Shown: one piece after another, positions 25,983-34,997 of the stretch
Layout of the letters: each line of letters begins with the position of its first letter
Position numbering within the stretch: position 1 is the first letter of the stretch
From: Blautia schinkii DSM 10518
Lineage (GTDB): Bacteria; Bacillota; Clostridia; Lachnospirales; Lachnospiraceae
Direction of reading: 5' to 3'
Length of the DNA stretch: 64,000 nucleotides
Assembly (NCBI GenBank): GCA_000702025.1
Contig: JNKJ01000033.1
Location: 1 to 64,000, forward strand
Translations under genes and position numbers: made by a program
The notes under the pieces: generated by a model
The model's input: only the letters and a program-made list of their open reading frames with translations
What the model was told of the DNA's origin: nothing
Databases searched by the model: none

Positions 25983-27281
25983 TTAAAACACCAGCCCAAC
26001 CGAAGCCAGAGCAATCGCAATCAGTGATACAAGTATCGGTGTGATTACACTGGTTACAAAAATATCTATATAGCTTTCCTTAAAGCTGCATCCACAGTAA
26101 TTCAGCAGAGCCACTGCTCCCGGAGGAAGCGTATCCAAACCGCCTGAAGACAAGGATGTAATCCTGTGGAATACAGTAAGCGGGATTCCCGTACTTTCGG
26201 ACAATGCAATAATACGGTCTCCCAGTACAGATAACGCTATGCTCATTCCACCGGATGCAGAACCACAGATACCCGCCAATATATTAACCGCGATCATTAC
26301 AATTAAAAGCGGGCTGACAGGCAGACCGAACACACTATCCGCCAGGGAATTAAAGGAATCTGTCATCTTCACAACAGAACCGAACCCTACTACCGACGCC
26401 GTAACCAGCGAAATCGGTAAAGAAGATATCGCACCTTCATTCACTGTATCAAGCAGTTTTCTCAGCTTCACCTGGTTGATACCGCAAATCATATTTACAA
26501 TAATACCTGCTGCCAGAGCGATTGTCGCATCCATTTCAAAAACATTCAGAACCACTACTACCGTGATAAGCGGCAGAAAGGACAGAACCTTATTCATTTT
26601 TGGAATTTCAAAGCCTGATGCGAGACTTGCATCATTGGGATTCTCGGTCCATCCGATTCCCTTCCTCGCCCATACCTTTTCTCGGTGAGTCATCCATGCT
26701 ACACCCGCCCCAAAAAGGAGGATGGAACAGACAATTCCAAGTACCGGAGCTGCCATAGCATTCGTACCGAAATATTCCATAGGAATCAGATTCTGGATCT
26801 GAGGTGAACCGGGCAGTCCTGTCATGGTAAAGGTATAGCACCCCACCGCATATGCTCCCGGAAAAAGCTGCCGCGGGATATTGCTCTCACGGAATGCTGC
26901 TGCTGCGATTGGATAAATTACAAACATTACGATAAATAAAGAAATTCCGCCATAGGTCATGATTGCACAGGCCAGGATTACCGCAAGGATTGCCCTCTTT
27001 TTCCCGACCAGCTTTACCACTACCTCTCCCACTGCCGCAGCCGCACCGGTAACCTCCATCATTTTCCCAAAAACACCACCCAACAGGAATACCATAAGAT
27101 AATCCCGCGAGAAATCTGCGAAGCCCTGCATGAAGGTGCCCGCAAATGAATTAAATACCTCCAGACCATTAGTAGCCGCCACGATAATCGCACAGATGGG
27201 TGCTGTCCATAGCGGCGACAAACCTTTAAAGCACGCATAGCTTAGCAAAACAAGTGCTAAAATAATTCCTAATAACTGCAT
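25983..27281 (-). CDS. GntP-type permease (ion transporter superfamily)
   Basis: A 432-residue membrane protein with about 12 hydrophobic helices, the gluconate/organic-acid permease pattern (DYLMVFLLGGVFGKMMEVTG near the N-terminus, ICGSASGGMSIALSVLGDRI near residue 330). GGAGGG seven bases before the ATG at 27281 sets the start. It is the last gene of the long minus-strand cluster and follows a strong intercistronic hairpin. A role in exporting or importing an organic acid made by the pathway is an inference from position. Confidence 0.87.
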   Translation of the reverse strand: MQLLGIILALVLLSYACFKGLSPLWTAPICAIIVAATNGLEVFNSFAGTFMQGFADFSRDYLMVFLLGGVFGKMMEVTGAAAAVGEVVVKLVGKKRAILAVILACAIMTYGGISLFIVMFVIYPIAAAAFRESNIPRQLFPGAYAVGCYTFTMTGLPGSPQIQNLIPMEYFGTNAMAAPVLGIVCSILLFGAGVAWMTHREKVWARKGIGWTENPNDASLASGFEIPKMNKVLSFLPLITVVVVLNVFEMDATIALAAGIIVNMICGINQVKLRKLLDTVNEGAISSLPISLVTASVVGFGSVVKMTDSFNSLADSVFGLPVSPLLIVMIAVNILAGICGSASGGMSIALSVLGDRIIALSESTGIPLTVFHRITSLSSGGLDTLPPGAVALLNYCGCSFKESYIDIFVTSVITPILVSLIAIALASVGLVF

Positions 27282-27343
27282 ATATATCCCTCCTCTGTTA
27301 ACGTACACCTATATACTTGCTGCGAGTTGCCGTAAGATGAATC

Positions 27344-27383
27344 CCGGCGCAGACAGGGTATACATTACCCATGCCTGCGCCGG
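27344..27383. other. Intercistronic hairpin
   Basis: CCGGCGCAG pairs perfectly with CTGCGCCGG, and an inner GGGTA pairs with TACCC. No T run follows on the minus strand, so it is more likely an mRNA-stabilising or processing hairpin than a terminator. It separates the GntP gene from the rest of the cluster. Confidence 0.7.
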
Positions 27384-27421
27384 ACATTTTCCCTCAGGTT
27401 TCTTTAAGATTTTTTCTTTGT

Positions 27422-28495
27422 TTACCAGATGTCCCCAATAGTAAAACCATTCGGGAATGGATCCGACTCATCCAGAACCCACTTATTGAATCCGTAAATC
27501 CAGCACTGTCCGCCGACTGTGGGAACCACGGCCTTATGTCCATAGAAATCGTCAATTTCCTCTACAATACGTCCTTCAAACTGAATCCCCAGAAGTCCCT
27601 CATTCATAAATGGTTCGCCCGCTTTCAGACGCCCCTTGGCATGCTCCGTTGCCATGAGCGCACACGTTCCTGTTCCGCATACACCACGGTCCAGCGCACC
27701 TGTCCATGTAGTCGGATTGTCAAAATCCACCGGACCGGTCGCATACCAGTTGGAGGAACGCATATAAGTCCCCGGCGTTACAGGCGGCTGATGCATCATG
27801 GAAAGTGTAATGCCTACGCCCGGATAATCGGGATGCTCTACCGGAAGCTGCTCAATGGCTGCCGTTGTGATCAGAGCAGAAAGCTTGGAAATTTCCTTTC
27901 CGTTTTCAGGTTTAAGTTCCAAACCGTTTGGCCCATACTGCTTGAACTGTGTAGAATCAATGATGCAGTAGAACATTCCTCCCCACGCAATATCAACCGT
28001 AACTTTGCCAAGATGGGGAACCTCAATCTCCTTATCCAGATAAACCGGAAAGGCCGGAACATTCTTAAATGTAACCTTTGTGCATTTATGTCTGGTAAGG
28101 TCACACTCTGCCTCGATTCCGATCACACCTGCAGGTGCCTCCAGATTAAAGGACATATGCTCACTGGTCATAGGAATCATGCCTGTTTCCAGAAGTGCAG
28201 TAGCCACGGCAATGGTATTTCCGCCGCTCATCATGGGATATTCAACCTGCTCCATGATGATATAACCGGCCTTACAGTCTTCGCGGTTTGTATTCACGAT
28301 AAGATTACAGCAGGTTGCCGGGATTCCTCTCGGCTCACGCAGCATCAGCAGACGGAGCTGGTCGTCATTTTTTTCCAGCCATTTACATTTCTCATATACC
28401 GTATTACCGGGGATAGATGGAATACCGCTGGTCACAACGCGCATCGGCTCTCCCTCGTGGCATTCTACTGAATCAAATTGTCTTATAAAGCTCAT
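27422..28495 (-). CDS. Proline racemase family protein (Ser-Cys type; hydroxyproline epimerase/dehydratase-like)
   Basis: A 357-residue member of the proline racemase superfamily, which deprotonates C-alpha of proline derivatives. The first catalytic position, Cys in MCGH of proline racemases, is Ser90 here (MMSGGNT). The second is Cys273 in DRGVCGTGT. Ser-Cys members have been linked to 4-hydroxyproline epimerisation and trans-3-hydroxyproline dehydration rather than proline racemisation. It lies in a cluster with a betaine transporter and an MttB-type methyltransferase, so a proline- or hydroxyproline-betaine derivative is a plausible substrate. Confidence 0.88.
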   Translation of the reverse strand: MSFIRQFDSVECHEGEPMRVVTSGIPSIPGNTVYEKCKWLEKNDDQLRLLMLREPRGIPATCCNLIVNTNREDCKAGYIIMEQVEYPMMSGGNTIAVATALLETGMIPMTSEHMSFNLEAPAGVIGIEAECDLTRHKCTKVTFKNVPAFPVYLDKEIEVPHLGKVTVDIAWGGMFYCIIDSTQFKQYGPNGLELKPENGKEISKLSALITTAAIEQLPVEHPDYPGVGITLSMMHQPPVTPGTYMRSSNWYATGPVDFDNPTTWTGALDRGVCGTGTCALMATEHAKGRLKAGEPFMNEGLLGIQFEGRIVEEIDDFYGHKAVVPTVGGQCWIYGFNKWVLDESDPFPNGFTIGDIW

Positions 28496-28524
28496 ATTGT
28501 TACCCTCCTTCTCCTTTAACTTAC

Positions 28525-29169
28525 TCAGCCAAGTTCAGCCGACAGCTCCTTTGCTCTCTGTGCACAGGAAGCCGCGTCCTCGGTATAGGCATCCGCGCCA
28601 ATCTGGTCCGCGAATTCCTGGGTGATGGGCGCTCCGCCCACCATAATCTTGATTTTGGAACGAAATTCCTGTTTGTTTAAAAGTTCTACCGCTTCCTGCA
28701 ATGCAGGCATTGTTGTTGTCAAAAGAGCAGAACAGCCAATGATTTTAGTATCCGGATTTTCAAGATATGTTTCCACAAACTTTTCCTTTGGCACATCAAC
28801 ACCCAGGTCGATCACTTCAAACCCTGCGGATTCCAGCATCATGATAACCAGGTTCTTACCGATATCGTGTAAATCACCTGCCACGGTTCCCATGATGAAC
28901 TTCCCTGCGGCACCTGCCACACCGGAAGCCAGATGAGGCTTTAAGACCTCAACTCCGTTTTTCATTGCCTTTGCCGCAATCAGCATTTCCGGAACAAAAA
29001 TTTCGCCGTTTTTGAACTTATTGCCGACAACATCCATGGCGTCAATCATTCCTTCATTTAAAATCGCCGTGGGGTCACAACCTTCATCCAATGCTGCCTG
29101 AACTGCTGCCGCAACCTTTTTTGCCTTACCTTTTTCTACTAACTCGTATACTTCCTGAATTCCTGACAT
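28525..29169 (-). CDS. Corrinoid (cobalamin-binding) methyltransferase protein
   Basis: A 214-residue MtaC/MttC-like carrier. A helical cap domain (residues 1-88) is followed by a B12-binding Rossmann domain with the cobalt-ligand motif GDLHDIGKN, in which His101 binds cobalt, and with the later GCSALLTTTM and VGGAP blocks. It takes a methyl group from the MttB-type enzyme and hands it to the methyl-THF methyltransferase encoded next to it. No reductive activase (RamA type) is present in the window. Confidence 0.95.
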   Translation of the reverse strand: MSGIQEVYELVEKGKAKKVAAAVQAALDEGCDPTAILNEGMIDAMDVVGNKFKNGEIFVPEMLIAAKAMKNGVEVLKPHLASGVAGAAGKFIMGTVAGDLHDIGKNLVIMMLESAGFEVIDLGVDVPKEKFVETYLENPDTKIIGCSALLTTTMPALQEAVELLNKQEFRSKIKIMVGGAPITQEFADQIGADAYTEDAASCAQRAKELSAELG

Positions 29170-29259
29170 TTTACCTCTCCTTATATCTGTGTTTTCTCCG
29201 CATTGTCTCCAAATAATCTTTACGCTATATCATTTATGTACTGCGCAATCCCTGTTTTT

Positions 29260-30063
29260 TTATTTCTTTGGTCCGAAAATCCCATCCCGGTATGCACCAA
29301 TGTACTCCATGCAGTAATCATCATTGCCCAGAAGCGCATCTGTGGCGTAAATAACGCCCATCATATCACGGTTTAAAGGATCGAGAATTGCACTGTCCAG
29401 TCCCGCATTCATGGCCAGCACGGTAAATCCAAGATTAATCATCTTACGAACCGGAAGATTAAAGGAAATATTGCTCACAGCCGCCGTAATGTGAATATTC
29501 GGATAACGCTCCCTCACAGTGCTGATCACCTCCACATTCATAGCAATCCCATCCTCTGAAGTGCAGAGCATCTCTACCAGCGGGTCAATATGTATACGAT
29601 TCGGGGCAATCCCGTACTGCTTTGCCTTCGCCATTGTATCGTCAAAAACCTTCAGACGGTCTGCCGCGCATTTGGGAATTCCACTGTCATCAGACAACAG
29701 GCAGATGACCTCCCATTTGGTATCGGCAATTGCCGGAAATATTTTTTCAATCTTATCGCCTTCTCCTGATACTGAATTGATCAAGCCCGGTTTTTTACAA
29801 TAGGGAAAAACCTGCAGCAATACGTCCGCACTTGGGCTGTCCACACAAATCGGGACATCTGTCGCCTCCTGGATGCAGTCGATCATCCATTTCAGAGTTT
29901 CCACCTCCTGCGCCTCCGGCACCGATGCACAGCAGTCAATAAAGGTTGCTCCCGCTTCCGCCTGCGCTTTTGCACGGTTTTTAATAAACTCCGCGTCGCG
30001 ATTGGCAATTGCCTCGGCAACCGCTGGAATTGAACCATTGATTTTCTCGCCGATAATTATCAT
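29260..30063 (-). CDS. Methyltetrahydrofolate:corrinoid methyltransferase (MtqA/MtrH-like)
   Basis: A 267-residue pterin-binding TIM-barrel protein (MIIIGEKINGSIPAVAEAI, GATFIDCCASVPE, ICVDSPSADVL, LINSVSGEGDKIEKI, ITAAVSNISFNLPVRK). It moves the methyl group between the corrinoid protein and tetrahydrofolate and so links demethylation to one-carbon metabolism. It lies 90 nt upstream of the corrinoid gene. The nearest described role is MtqA in proline betaine and carnitine demethylation of Eubacterium limosum, recalled from literature and not compared here. Confidence 0.92.
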   Translation of the reverse strand: MIIIGEKINGSIPAVAEAIANRDAEFIKNRAKAQAEAGATFIDCCASVPEAQEVETLKWMIDCIQEATDVPICVDSPSADVLLQVFPYCKKPGLINSVSGEGDKIEKIFPAIADTKWEVICLLSDDSGIPKCAADRLKVFDDTMAKAKQYGIAPNRIHIDPLVEMLCTSEDGIAMNVEVISTVRERYPNIHITAAVSNISFNLPVRKMINLGFTVLAMNAGLDSAILDPLNRDMMGVIYATDALLGNDDYCMEYIGAYRDGIFGPKK

Positions 30064-30096
30064 GTAAGACTCCTCCTGTATATGTTTTGCTTACCG

Positions 30097-31686
30097 TTAT
30101 TCTTCTCTCTCTTTTTCCTCCAACAGCCACTTCTTCTGATCTTCTGTGAGTGTCAGATCATAATCCAGACGGTGTGTGGTTGCTTTTACAAAACCGATGG
30201 CATTGATCAACAATATAACCAAAATCGGAAGTCCAAGCATGATTACTGACTGCTGGACTGCATTTAATCCTCCTGACTGCAGAAGCACATAACCCATGAC
30301 TGCGATTGCGCCTCCCCAGAAAACCTTCAAATATACAGGTGATTTCTGCTCGCCGATATCTGTCTCTCCTCTGTCCGCCGCTGTCATACCTGCCATGGTA
30401 TAGGTCATGGACTCGGATTGTGTGAGGAATGACATAAATACCGCTACAAACCCAAGAAGCATCATAATCTGCGGCCATGGCAGAGCTTTCAGGTATGCAA
30501 AGAACGAAACCGGGAATCCAAACTGCTCAATTGCACCCCAGATATCCACACCATTCATCTGCTGAAAGATAGCCGAGGAACCAAATGTTCCGAACCAGAT
30601 GACCACAAAGCCGATGGGTATAAACATGTTGACGAGTACAAACTGGCGGATTGTTCTGCCCTTGGCAAGCTTCATCAGGAAAAGTCCTGTAAGCGGCGCT
30701 ACCGTAAGCCACCATGCCCAGTAATACAGGGTCCAGGATTGCAGCCAGCCGCTCTGTATCGCCGGTTCCATATAGAAGGAATTGGGGATGAGAATCTTGA
30801 GATACTGTCCCACTGCGGTAACCATATTGTTAATCGTAAACTGTGTACCGCCGAAAACAAACGCCCATCCTACCAGCACAATAAATACAATCATATTCGC
30901 TGAGGATACATACTTAATTGCCCTATGTATTCCGGAGCACGCACAAAGGATTCCGCATCCGCAGATAATCAAAATCACGATAGGGGCTAAGAGCTGGTCA
31001 GAAACCGACACATTAAACGCATACTTCAATCCCGCCGAAAGCTGCAGTGTGGCAAGCCCCACATTCGTTCCCAGTGTTGCAACCATAACGTACATACATA
31101 ACCAGTTTACAATCTTTCCCGGTGCGCCCTTTTCCCCTTTTTCACCTAATAACGGATATAATCCGGAGGAAAGTGTAAAGCTTCTTTTACAGTTCCAATA
31201 TACGAAGGCAAAACCAAGCCCTGCTCCCGTATAAATCGCGTATGGATGGAAGCCCCAATGAAACAATACATAAGACAAAGCTTCCTCCGCCGCCTGAGCA
31301 CTTCCTGCTACAGCAGAAGAAAATCCCGGCGGATCCATATAGTTCATTAATCCTTCGCCAGCTCCATAGAATACAACACCAAGCGCCATACCAGAAGTGA
31401 AAGTAATTGCTATCCATGACAGCATGCTCATCGTAGGCTTCGCGTCCTTACCGCCAAGACGGATTTTTCCCACCTTGCTGAACGCTGCCCAAAAACAAAA
31501 AATCATCAGTAAAAACAGTCCTACCTGGTAAAACCACCCAAGATTGCCGGACAGCCATCCCGAAGCCGTCGTAATCACCGTTCCAAAAGCATCCGGCGCA
31601 ATAACACCGATTACCAGAATAATGACTGTGAGGACTGCCGGTACTATAAACGCATCTTTATCTACCTTTTTAAAAAAATTCCCCAT
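30097..31686 (-). CDS. BCCT family betaine/carnitine/choline transporter
   Basis: A 529-residue transporter with 12 predicted helices. The family signature WTLYYWAWWLTVAPLTGLFL contains the tryptophan- and tyrosine-rich helix 8 that helps hold the trimethylammonium group. The TSGMALGVVFYGAGEG region is the conserved glycine stretch of helix 3. The C-terminal tail is short, so it is probably a catabolic importer rather than an osmosensor. Its presence between the methyltransferase genes points to a quaternary amine as substrate of the cluster. Confidence 0.95.
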   Translation of the reverse strand: MGNFFKKVDKDAFIVPAVLTVIILVIGVIAPDAFGTVITTASGWLSGNLGWFYQVGLFLLMIFCFWAAFSKVGKIRLGGKDAKPTMSMLSWIAITFTSGMALGVVFYGAGEGLMNYMDPPGFSSAVAGSAQAAEEALSYVLFHWGFHPYAIYTGAGLGFAFVYWNCKRSFTLSSGLYPLLGEKGEKGAPGKIVNWLCMYVMVATLGTNVGLATLQLSAGLKYAFNVSVSDQLLAPIVILIICGCGILCACSGIHRAIKYVSSANMIVFIVLVGWAFVFGGTQFTINNMVTAVGQYLKILIPNSFYMEPAIQSGWLQSWTLYYWAWWLTVAPLTGLFLMKLAKGRTIRQFVLVNMFIPIGFVVIWFGTFGSSAIFQQMNGVDIWGAIEQFGFPVSFFAYLKALPWPQIMMLLGFVAVFMSFLTQSESMTYTMAGMTAADRGETDIGEQKSPVYLKVFWGGAIAVMGYVLLQSGGLNAVQQSVIMLGLPILVILLINAIGFVKATTHRLDYDLTLTEDQKKWLLEEKEREE

Positions 31687-31727
31687 AGTTACCTCCGCAA
31701 TAACATTTTATCTTTTTGTCCTCTTGT

Positions 31728-32108
31728 TCAATTCCCGGCAAATGCAATCATATCTGCCTCTAACGGCACATTTCCCGCCAATCCGGCGACCTGTACGCAG
31801 GCGCGTGTCGGCTTATAATCTCCAAAAAACTCCGCATAGGCTTCATTCATCAACGGAAAATCATCCCACGATTTCAGGTATACATTCACTCTGGCCACTG
31901 TTTCCTTACATCCGTCGCCAGCCTCCACAATACTAAGCAGATTACTAAGGACCAGCTTTGTAGCTTCCTTAACCTCAAATACATATTCTCCGTCCTTCGT
32001 CAGGGGAATCTGCCCTGACGTGATGATCATATCCCCAAACTTTCTTCCATGGCAATACGGTCCCAACGCCGGTGATGCCTGACTGCTTACTAATTCTTCC
32101 CCCTTCAT
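31728..32108 (-). CDS. ridA: RidA family (imine/enamine deaminase) protein
   Basis: A 126-residue YjgF/YER057c/UK114 protein. It has the N-terminal ALGPYCHGRKFGDMIITSGQ and the catalytic-arginine block RACVQVAGLAGNVPLEADMI. Such proteins hydrolyse reactive imines or enamines made by dehydratases and amino acid oxidases to 2-oxoacids. In this cluster a cyclic imine from a proline-type substrate would be a fitting target; that is inference. GGAGGG lies before the ATG. Confidence 0.92.
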   Translation of the reverse strand: MKGEELVSSQASPALGPYCHGRKFGDMIITSGQIPLTKDGEYVFEVKEATKLVLSNLLSIVEAGDGCKETVARVNVYLKSWDDFPLMNEAYAEFFGDYKPTRACVQVAGLAGNVPLEADMIAFAGN

Positions 32109-32220
32109 GATATTTCCCTCCTTTCCTGTTTTTTCTACAACTGTCCAACACCTTCACTGTACCGCTTCACGGAATACTGCGCGTTGGACAGTTACTTTAT
32201 CTCTTACTTATCGTGTCCTT

Positions 32221-32309
32221 ATATACTGTATTTTTACTTGCTATATCTTTACTTGCTGTATCTTCACTTGCTGTATCTTCACTTGCTGTCTTTTTACTTA
32301 CTATGTCTC
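32221..32309. repeat. 15-bp tandem repeat, five to six copies
   Basis: Units of the type ACTTGCTGTATCTTC are repeated with a 15-bp period (two perfect neighbours, others with 1-5 changes). The array fills the ridA/methyltransferase gap and runs into the last codons and stop of the methyltransferase gene at 32294-32309. Confidence 0.8.
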
Positions 32310-33721
32310 GCCACATAAGCATCAAGTTCTTCTTCTACTGCCGGGTCAAGCATCGAATCCGGTGCTTCCTCCAGGCGGCGTTTCCATTCTGCGTTTGCTT
32401 TACGCAGTACATAGGTATAATCCTCATCTCCTATAGCCTTTGGATCTCTGTTCCAGTCTGTGTATTTCGGATACCATGCGTCATGCATCAGGTCTATGGT
32501 GTCCTCCTCGAGAAGGAAGGTTCCGCCGCTTCCTACCTCTTTAATGGTTTCAACCGCAGCAGCTTCCTCGTTCACATCAATACCGTCACGGATATATAAC
32601 AGGCGGCTGGTAATTTCCTCGTCGAGGATTGTCTTTTCATAGGATGTGGTCATCAGGGAATCCAAAGTTCCAATCTCACCTAACTGGTAGTCTGCGCCGG
32701 ATAAAATATTGCACATGGTTCCTTCATAGGATTCCATTCCGGCCTGCCAGTCGTTTAAGGAGCTTTCAGTTGTATAAGGTTCGGTTCTGGCCGGAAGATT
32801 GTAGAATCTCTTTGCCATTTCAATGGAACCAATCTGAAGCATCACACGTCCGGGTGAACCGCAGCAGTATTTCGCACCTCTCATATTTGCCGGGCAGGCT
32901 GCCACACCGTAACCCACTGCATTTCCTGGGTTGATGAGCTGTGTGAGGACCAGTCCTGCAAGCTGTTCTGCATTCTGCATGACCACAGTCCCAAAAATCT
33001 GAATCGGTCCTGTGACGCCCGTAGTGGTAGCAGACCCCAGGGTAACTACCTGGCCTCTCTCTGCCAATGCCACAATATTGTCTGCCACCTCACGGCTATA
33101 AGCCATAGGACTTAAGGATGGACAGGAGCCCGGCGCAAGCCAGATTTTTCCGCCCTTCTCAAGCTTCTCTCCCACCACGATTTCCACCATATCCATGGCC
33201 TCGTTCATCTCATCATAATCGAACAAGCGGGTATACATCGGCTTATCGGTATGCCTGAGAAGCATTCTCATGACTTCCAGATGGCGGTTCTTTACGGGTA
33301 CATCATTGGCTTCCACACCGTTATTCGTATTGATATTGATCACATCGCTGGCCTGGTAAATCTTCGTCAGCTCTTCCGCTGCCTTCAAGGTTCCCGGGCG
33401 GATACCATCATCGAGCGTCCTGGTATTGATCGGTCCGATCGGAGTACATACTCCATAATCTCCTCCGCCCAGATCCAGGCTTTTCTTAGGATCTCTTGCA
33501 TGGATGACAAAGTGGGAGGGAACAGTCTGAAGCGCTTTATCCACCTGCTCCTCCGTGATATAAATCTGACTTCCTTCCACCTTAAAACCATGTTTTTTAA
33601 AGATTTCCAGAACTCGGTCGTTTGCAATATTAACACCGTTTTCCCACAATAATTTTAATGAAGCATTATGTACACGCTGCATATCTTCCTGGGTAAACAT
33701 GGATAACTTTACGTTTCGCAT
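32294..33721 (-). CDS. MttB family (trimethylamine methyltransferase-like) protein, non-pyrrolysine
   Basis: A 475-residue TIM-barrel methyltransferase of the MttB superfamily (N-terminal KLSMFTQEDMQRVHNASLKL, then NTRTLDDGIRPGTLKAAEEL). True trimethylamine methyltransferases carry pyrrolysine read from an in-frame amber codon. This frame is continuous, so it belongs to the group without it, known to act on quaternary amines such as glycine betaine (MtgB), proline betaine (MtpB), carnitine (MtcB) and gamma-butyrobetaine. It would methylate the neighbouring corrinoid protein. The exact substrate is not readable from sequence. Confidence 0.93.
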   Translation of the reverse strand: MRNVKLSMFTQEDMQRVHNASLKLLWENGVNIANDRVLEIFKKHGFKVEGSQIYITEEQVDKALQTVPSHFVIHARDPKKSLDLGGGDYGVCTPIGPINTRTLDDGIRPGTLKAAEELTKIYQASDVININTNNGVEANDVPVKNRHLEVMRMLLRHTDKPMYTRLFDYDEMNEAMDMVEIVVGEKLEKGGKIWLAPGSCPSLSPMAYSREVADNIVALAERGQVVTLGSATTTGVTGPIQIFGTVVMQNAEQLAGLVLTQLINPGNAVGYGVAACPANMRGAKYCCGSPGRVMLQIGSIEMAKRFYNLPARTEPYTTESSLNDWQAGMESYEGTMCNILSGADYQLGEIGTLDSLMTTSYEKTILDEEITSRLLYIRDGIDVNEEAAAVETIKEVGSGGTFLLEEDTIDLMHDAWYPKYTDWNRDPKAIGDEDYTYVLRKANAEWKRRLEEAPDSMLDPAVEEELDAYVARHSK

Positions 33722-33737
33722 CTCTATTACTCCTTTC

Positions 33738-34979
33738 TTAAATCCGGTCTCTTACAAAGTCTCCTTCTTTCATAATAACACACATATTGTCTACTGCAAC
33801 CGCACGAATATTTTCGAGAGGATTTCCGTCAATCACCAATAAATCGGCACTTTTTCCAGCCTCAAGGGAACCTGTGATATCGTCTACCCGCAGGACCTTA
33901 GCCCCGTTTAAAGTAGCCGCAGCAATCGTGTCCATCTCACTGATTCCTGCGCATTCTACAAAGGCATGCAGTTCACCCACAGCAGTCTCACCGTATGGAG
34001 TCATCTGGGAGTTAAAGGAATCTGAACCGATGGTAAGCATGATTCCTTTTTCATTTGCCTTCTTAAGATTCGCGTATATACGGTTTAAATCCTTTTCCGC
34101 CACGGTTTCACCCGGATATTGGTCGTGTAATGCAGTGTCATATTTAGGAGGAAATGTCTTAAGCCATTCCGGCATGAAATTAATGGTAGGGCAAAGAGCA
34201 ATTCCTTTTTCCGCCATAAGATCCAGGGTTTCATCATCTAATGACTGGCCGTGAATGATCAGGTCCACCCCTGCCTTCACTGAGTTCTCAGCGCTTCCAA
34301 AACAGTGTGACCATACAGGGATGTGGCGCATTTGGCATTCATCCACGATTGCCTGTACCTCTTCCATGGTATAATGCTGATCCATGGCTGTCTCCCACCG
34401 CCAGATTCCGCCTCCGGTAGCCCAGATTTTGATTGCGTCCGGATTCTCACGCATTCTCCGGCGTACTGCTTTTCTCAGGTCCCAGGGGCTGTCCACGCAT
34501 TCACCCCAGGGATGAGACTGTCTGTTCTGTTCGATAGAGGCGTGATGGGAATCTCCGTGTGAGCAGGTAGCACAGAAGCCCCGCCCTGTGGCAACTACTC
34601 TGGGTCCCTTCATGACTTTTCTTTCTATCATATTGCGGATGTGGATGCCGAAAAGAGAAATTTCACCTACAGTGGTAAGCCCTGCTTCCAGACACTCGTG
34701 CGCCTGCTGAACTGCCACAACCGCTTTTTGGAAATTATCCTCCGTCACCCAGTCCGTATCATTATCTGTAAGATTACCGGAAAAATGAAGGTGTGCATCT
34801 ATTAATCCCGGCATAATGGTTTTGCCGCTGATATCTTTTATTTCATAGTCCTCAGGAATTTCCTTCATGGATCCGGCATAGGCAATCTTTTCTCCGTCAA
34901 TCAGCACAAGACTGTCTGCCACTGCCATACTGCCGGTTCCGTCTATCAGCAGGCCGCCCTGAAACGCGTATTTATTCAT
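33738..34979 (-). CDS. Amidohydrolase family protein (Xaa-Pro dipeptidase/imidazolonepropionase-like)
   Basis: A 413-residue metal-dependent hydrolase. The first metal motif is DAHLHFSG, later histidines are in VWSHCFGS and IIHGQSLDD, and the last aspartate is in TIGSDSFNSQ. The C-terminal beta sandwich holds GSLEAGKSADLLVIDGNP. Such enzymes open amide or cyclic C-N bonds, including prolyl dipeptides. It lies between the methyltransferase and the acyl-CoA ligase genes. It may release the methylated amine from a conjugate or open a ring; both are inference. Confidence 0.9.
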   Translation of the reverse strand: MNKYAFQGGLLIDGTGSMAVADSLVLIDGEKIAYAGSMKEIPEDYEIKDISGKTIMPGLIDAHLHFSGNLTDNDTDWVTEDNFQKAVVAVQQAHECLEAGLTTVGEISLFGIHIRNMIERKVMKGPRVVATGRGFCATCSHGDSHHASIEQNRQSHPWGECVDSPWDLRKAVRRRMRENPDAIKIWATGGGIWRWETAMDQHYTMEEVQAIVDECQMRHIPVWSHCFGSAENSVKAGVDLIIHGQSLDDETLDLMAEKGIALCPTINFMPEWLKTFPPKYDTALHDQYPGETVAEKDLNRIYANLKKANEKGIMLTIGSDSFNSQMTPYGETAVGELHAFVECAGISEMDTIAAATLNGAKVLRVDDITGSLEAGKSADLLVIDGNPLENIRAVAVDNMCVIMKEGDFVRDRI

Positions 34980-34997
34980 AGCTGTACTGGTCCTTTC

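Noticed and set aside
27371..28471. 366-codon plus-strand frame
   Set aside because: Antisense to the proline racemase-family gene, whose catalytic motifs are clear.
32294..33721. Pyrrolysine-containing trimethylamine methyltransferase
   Set aside because: The frame has no in-frame amber codon and no pyl genes are visible, so it belongs to the non-pyrrolysine branch.
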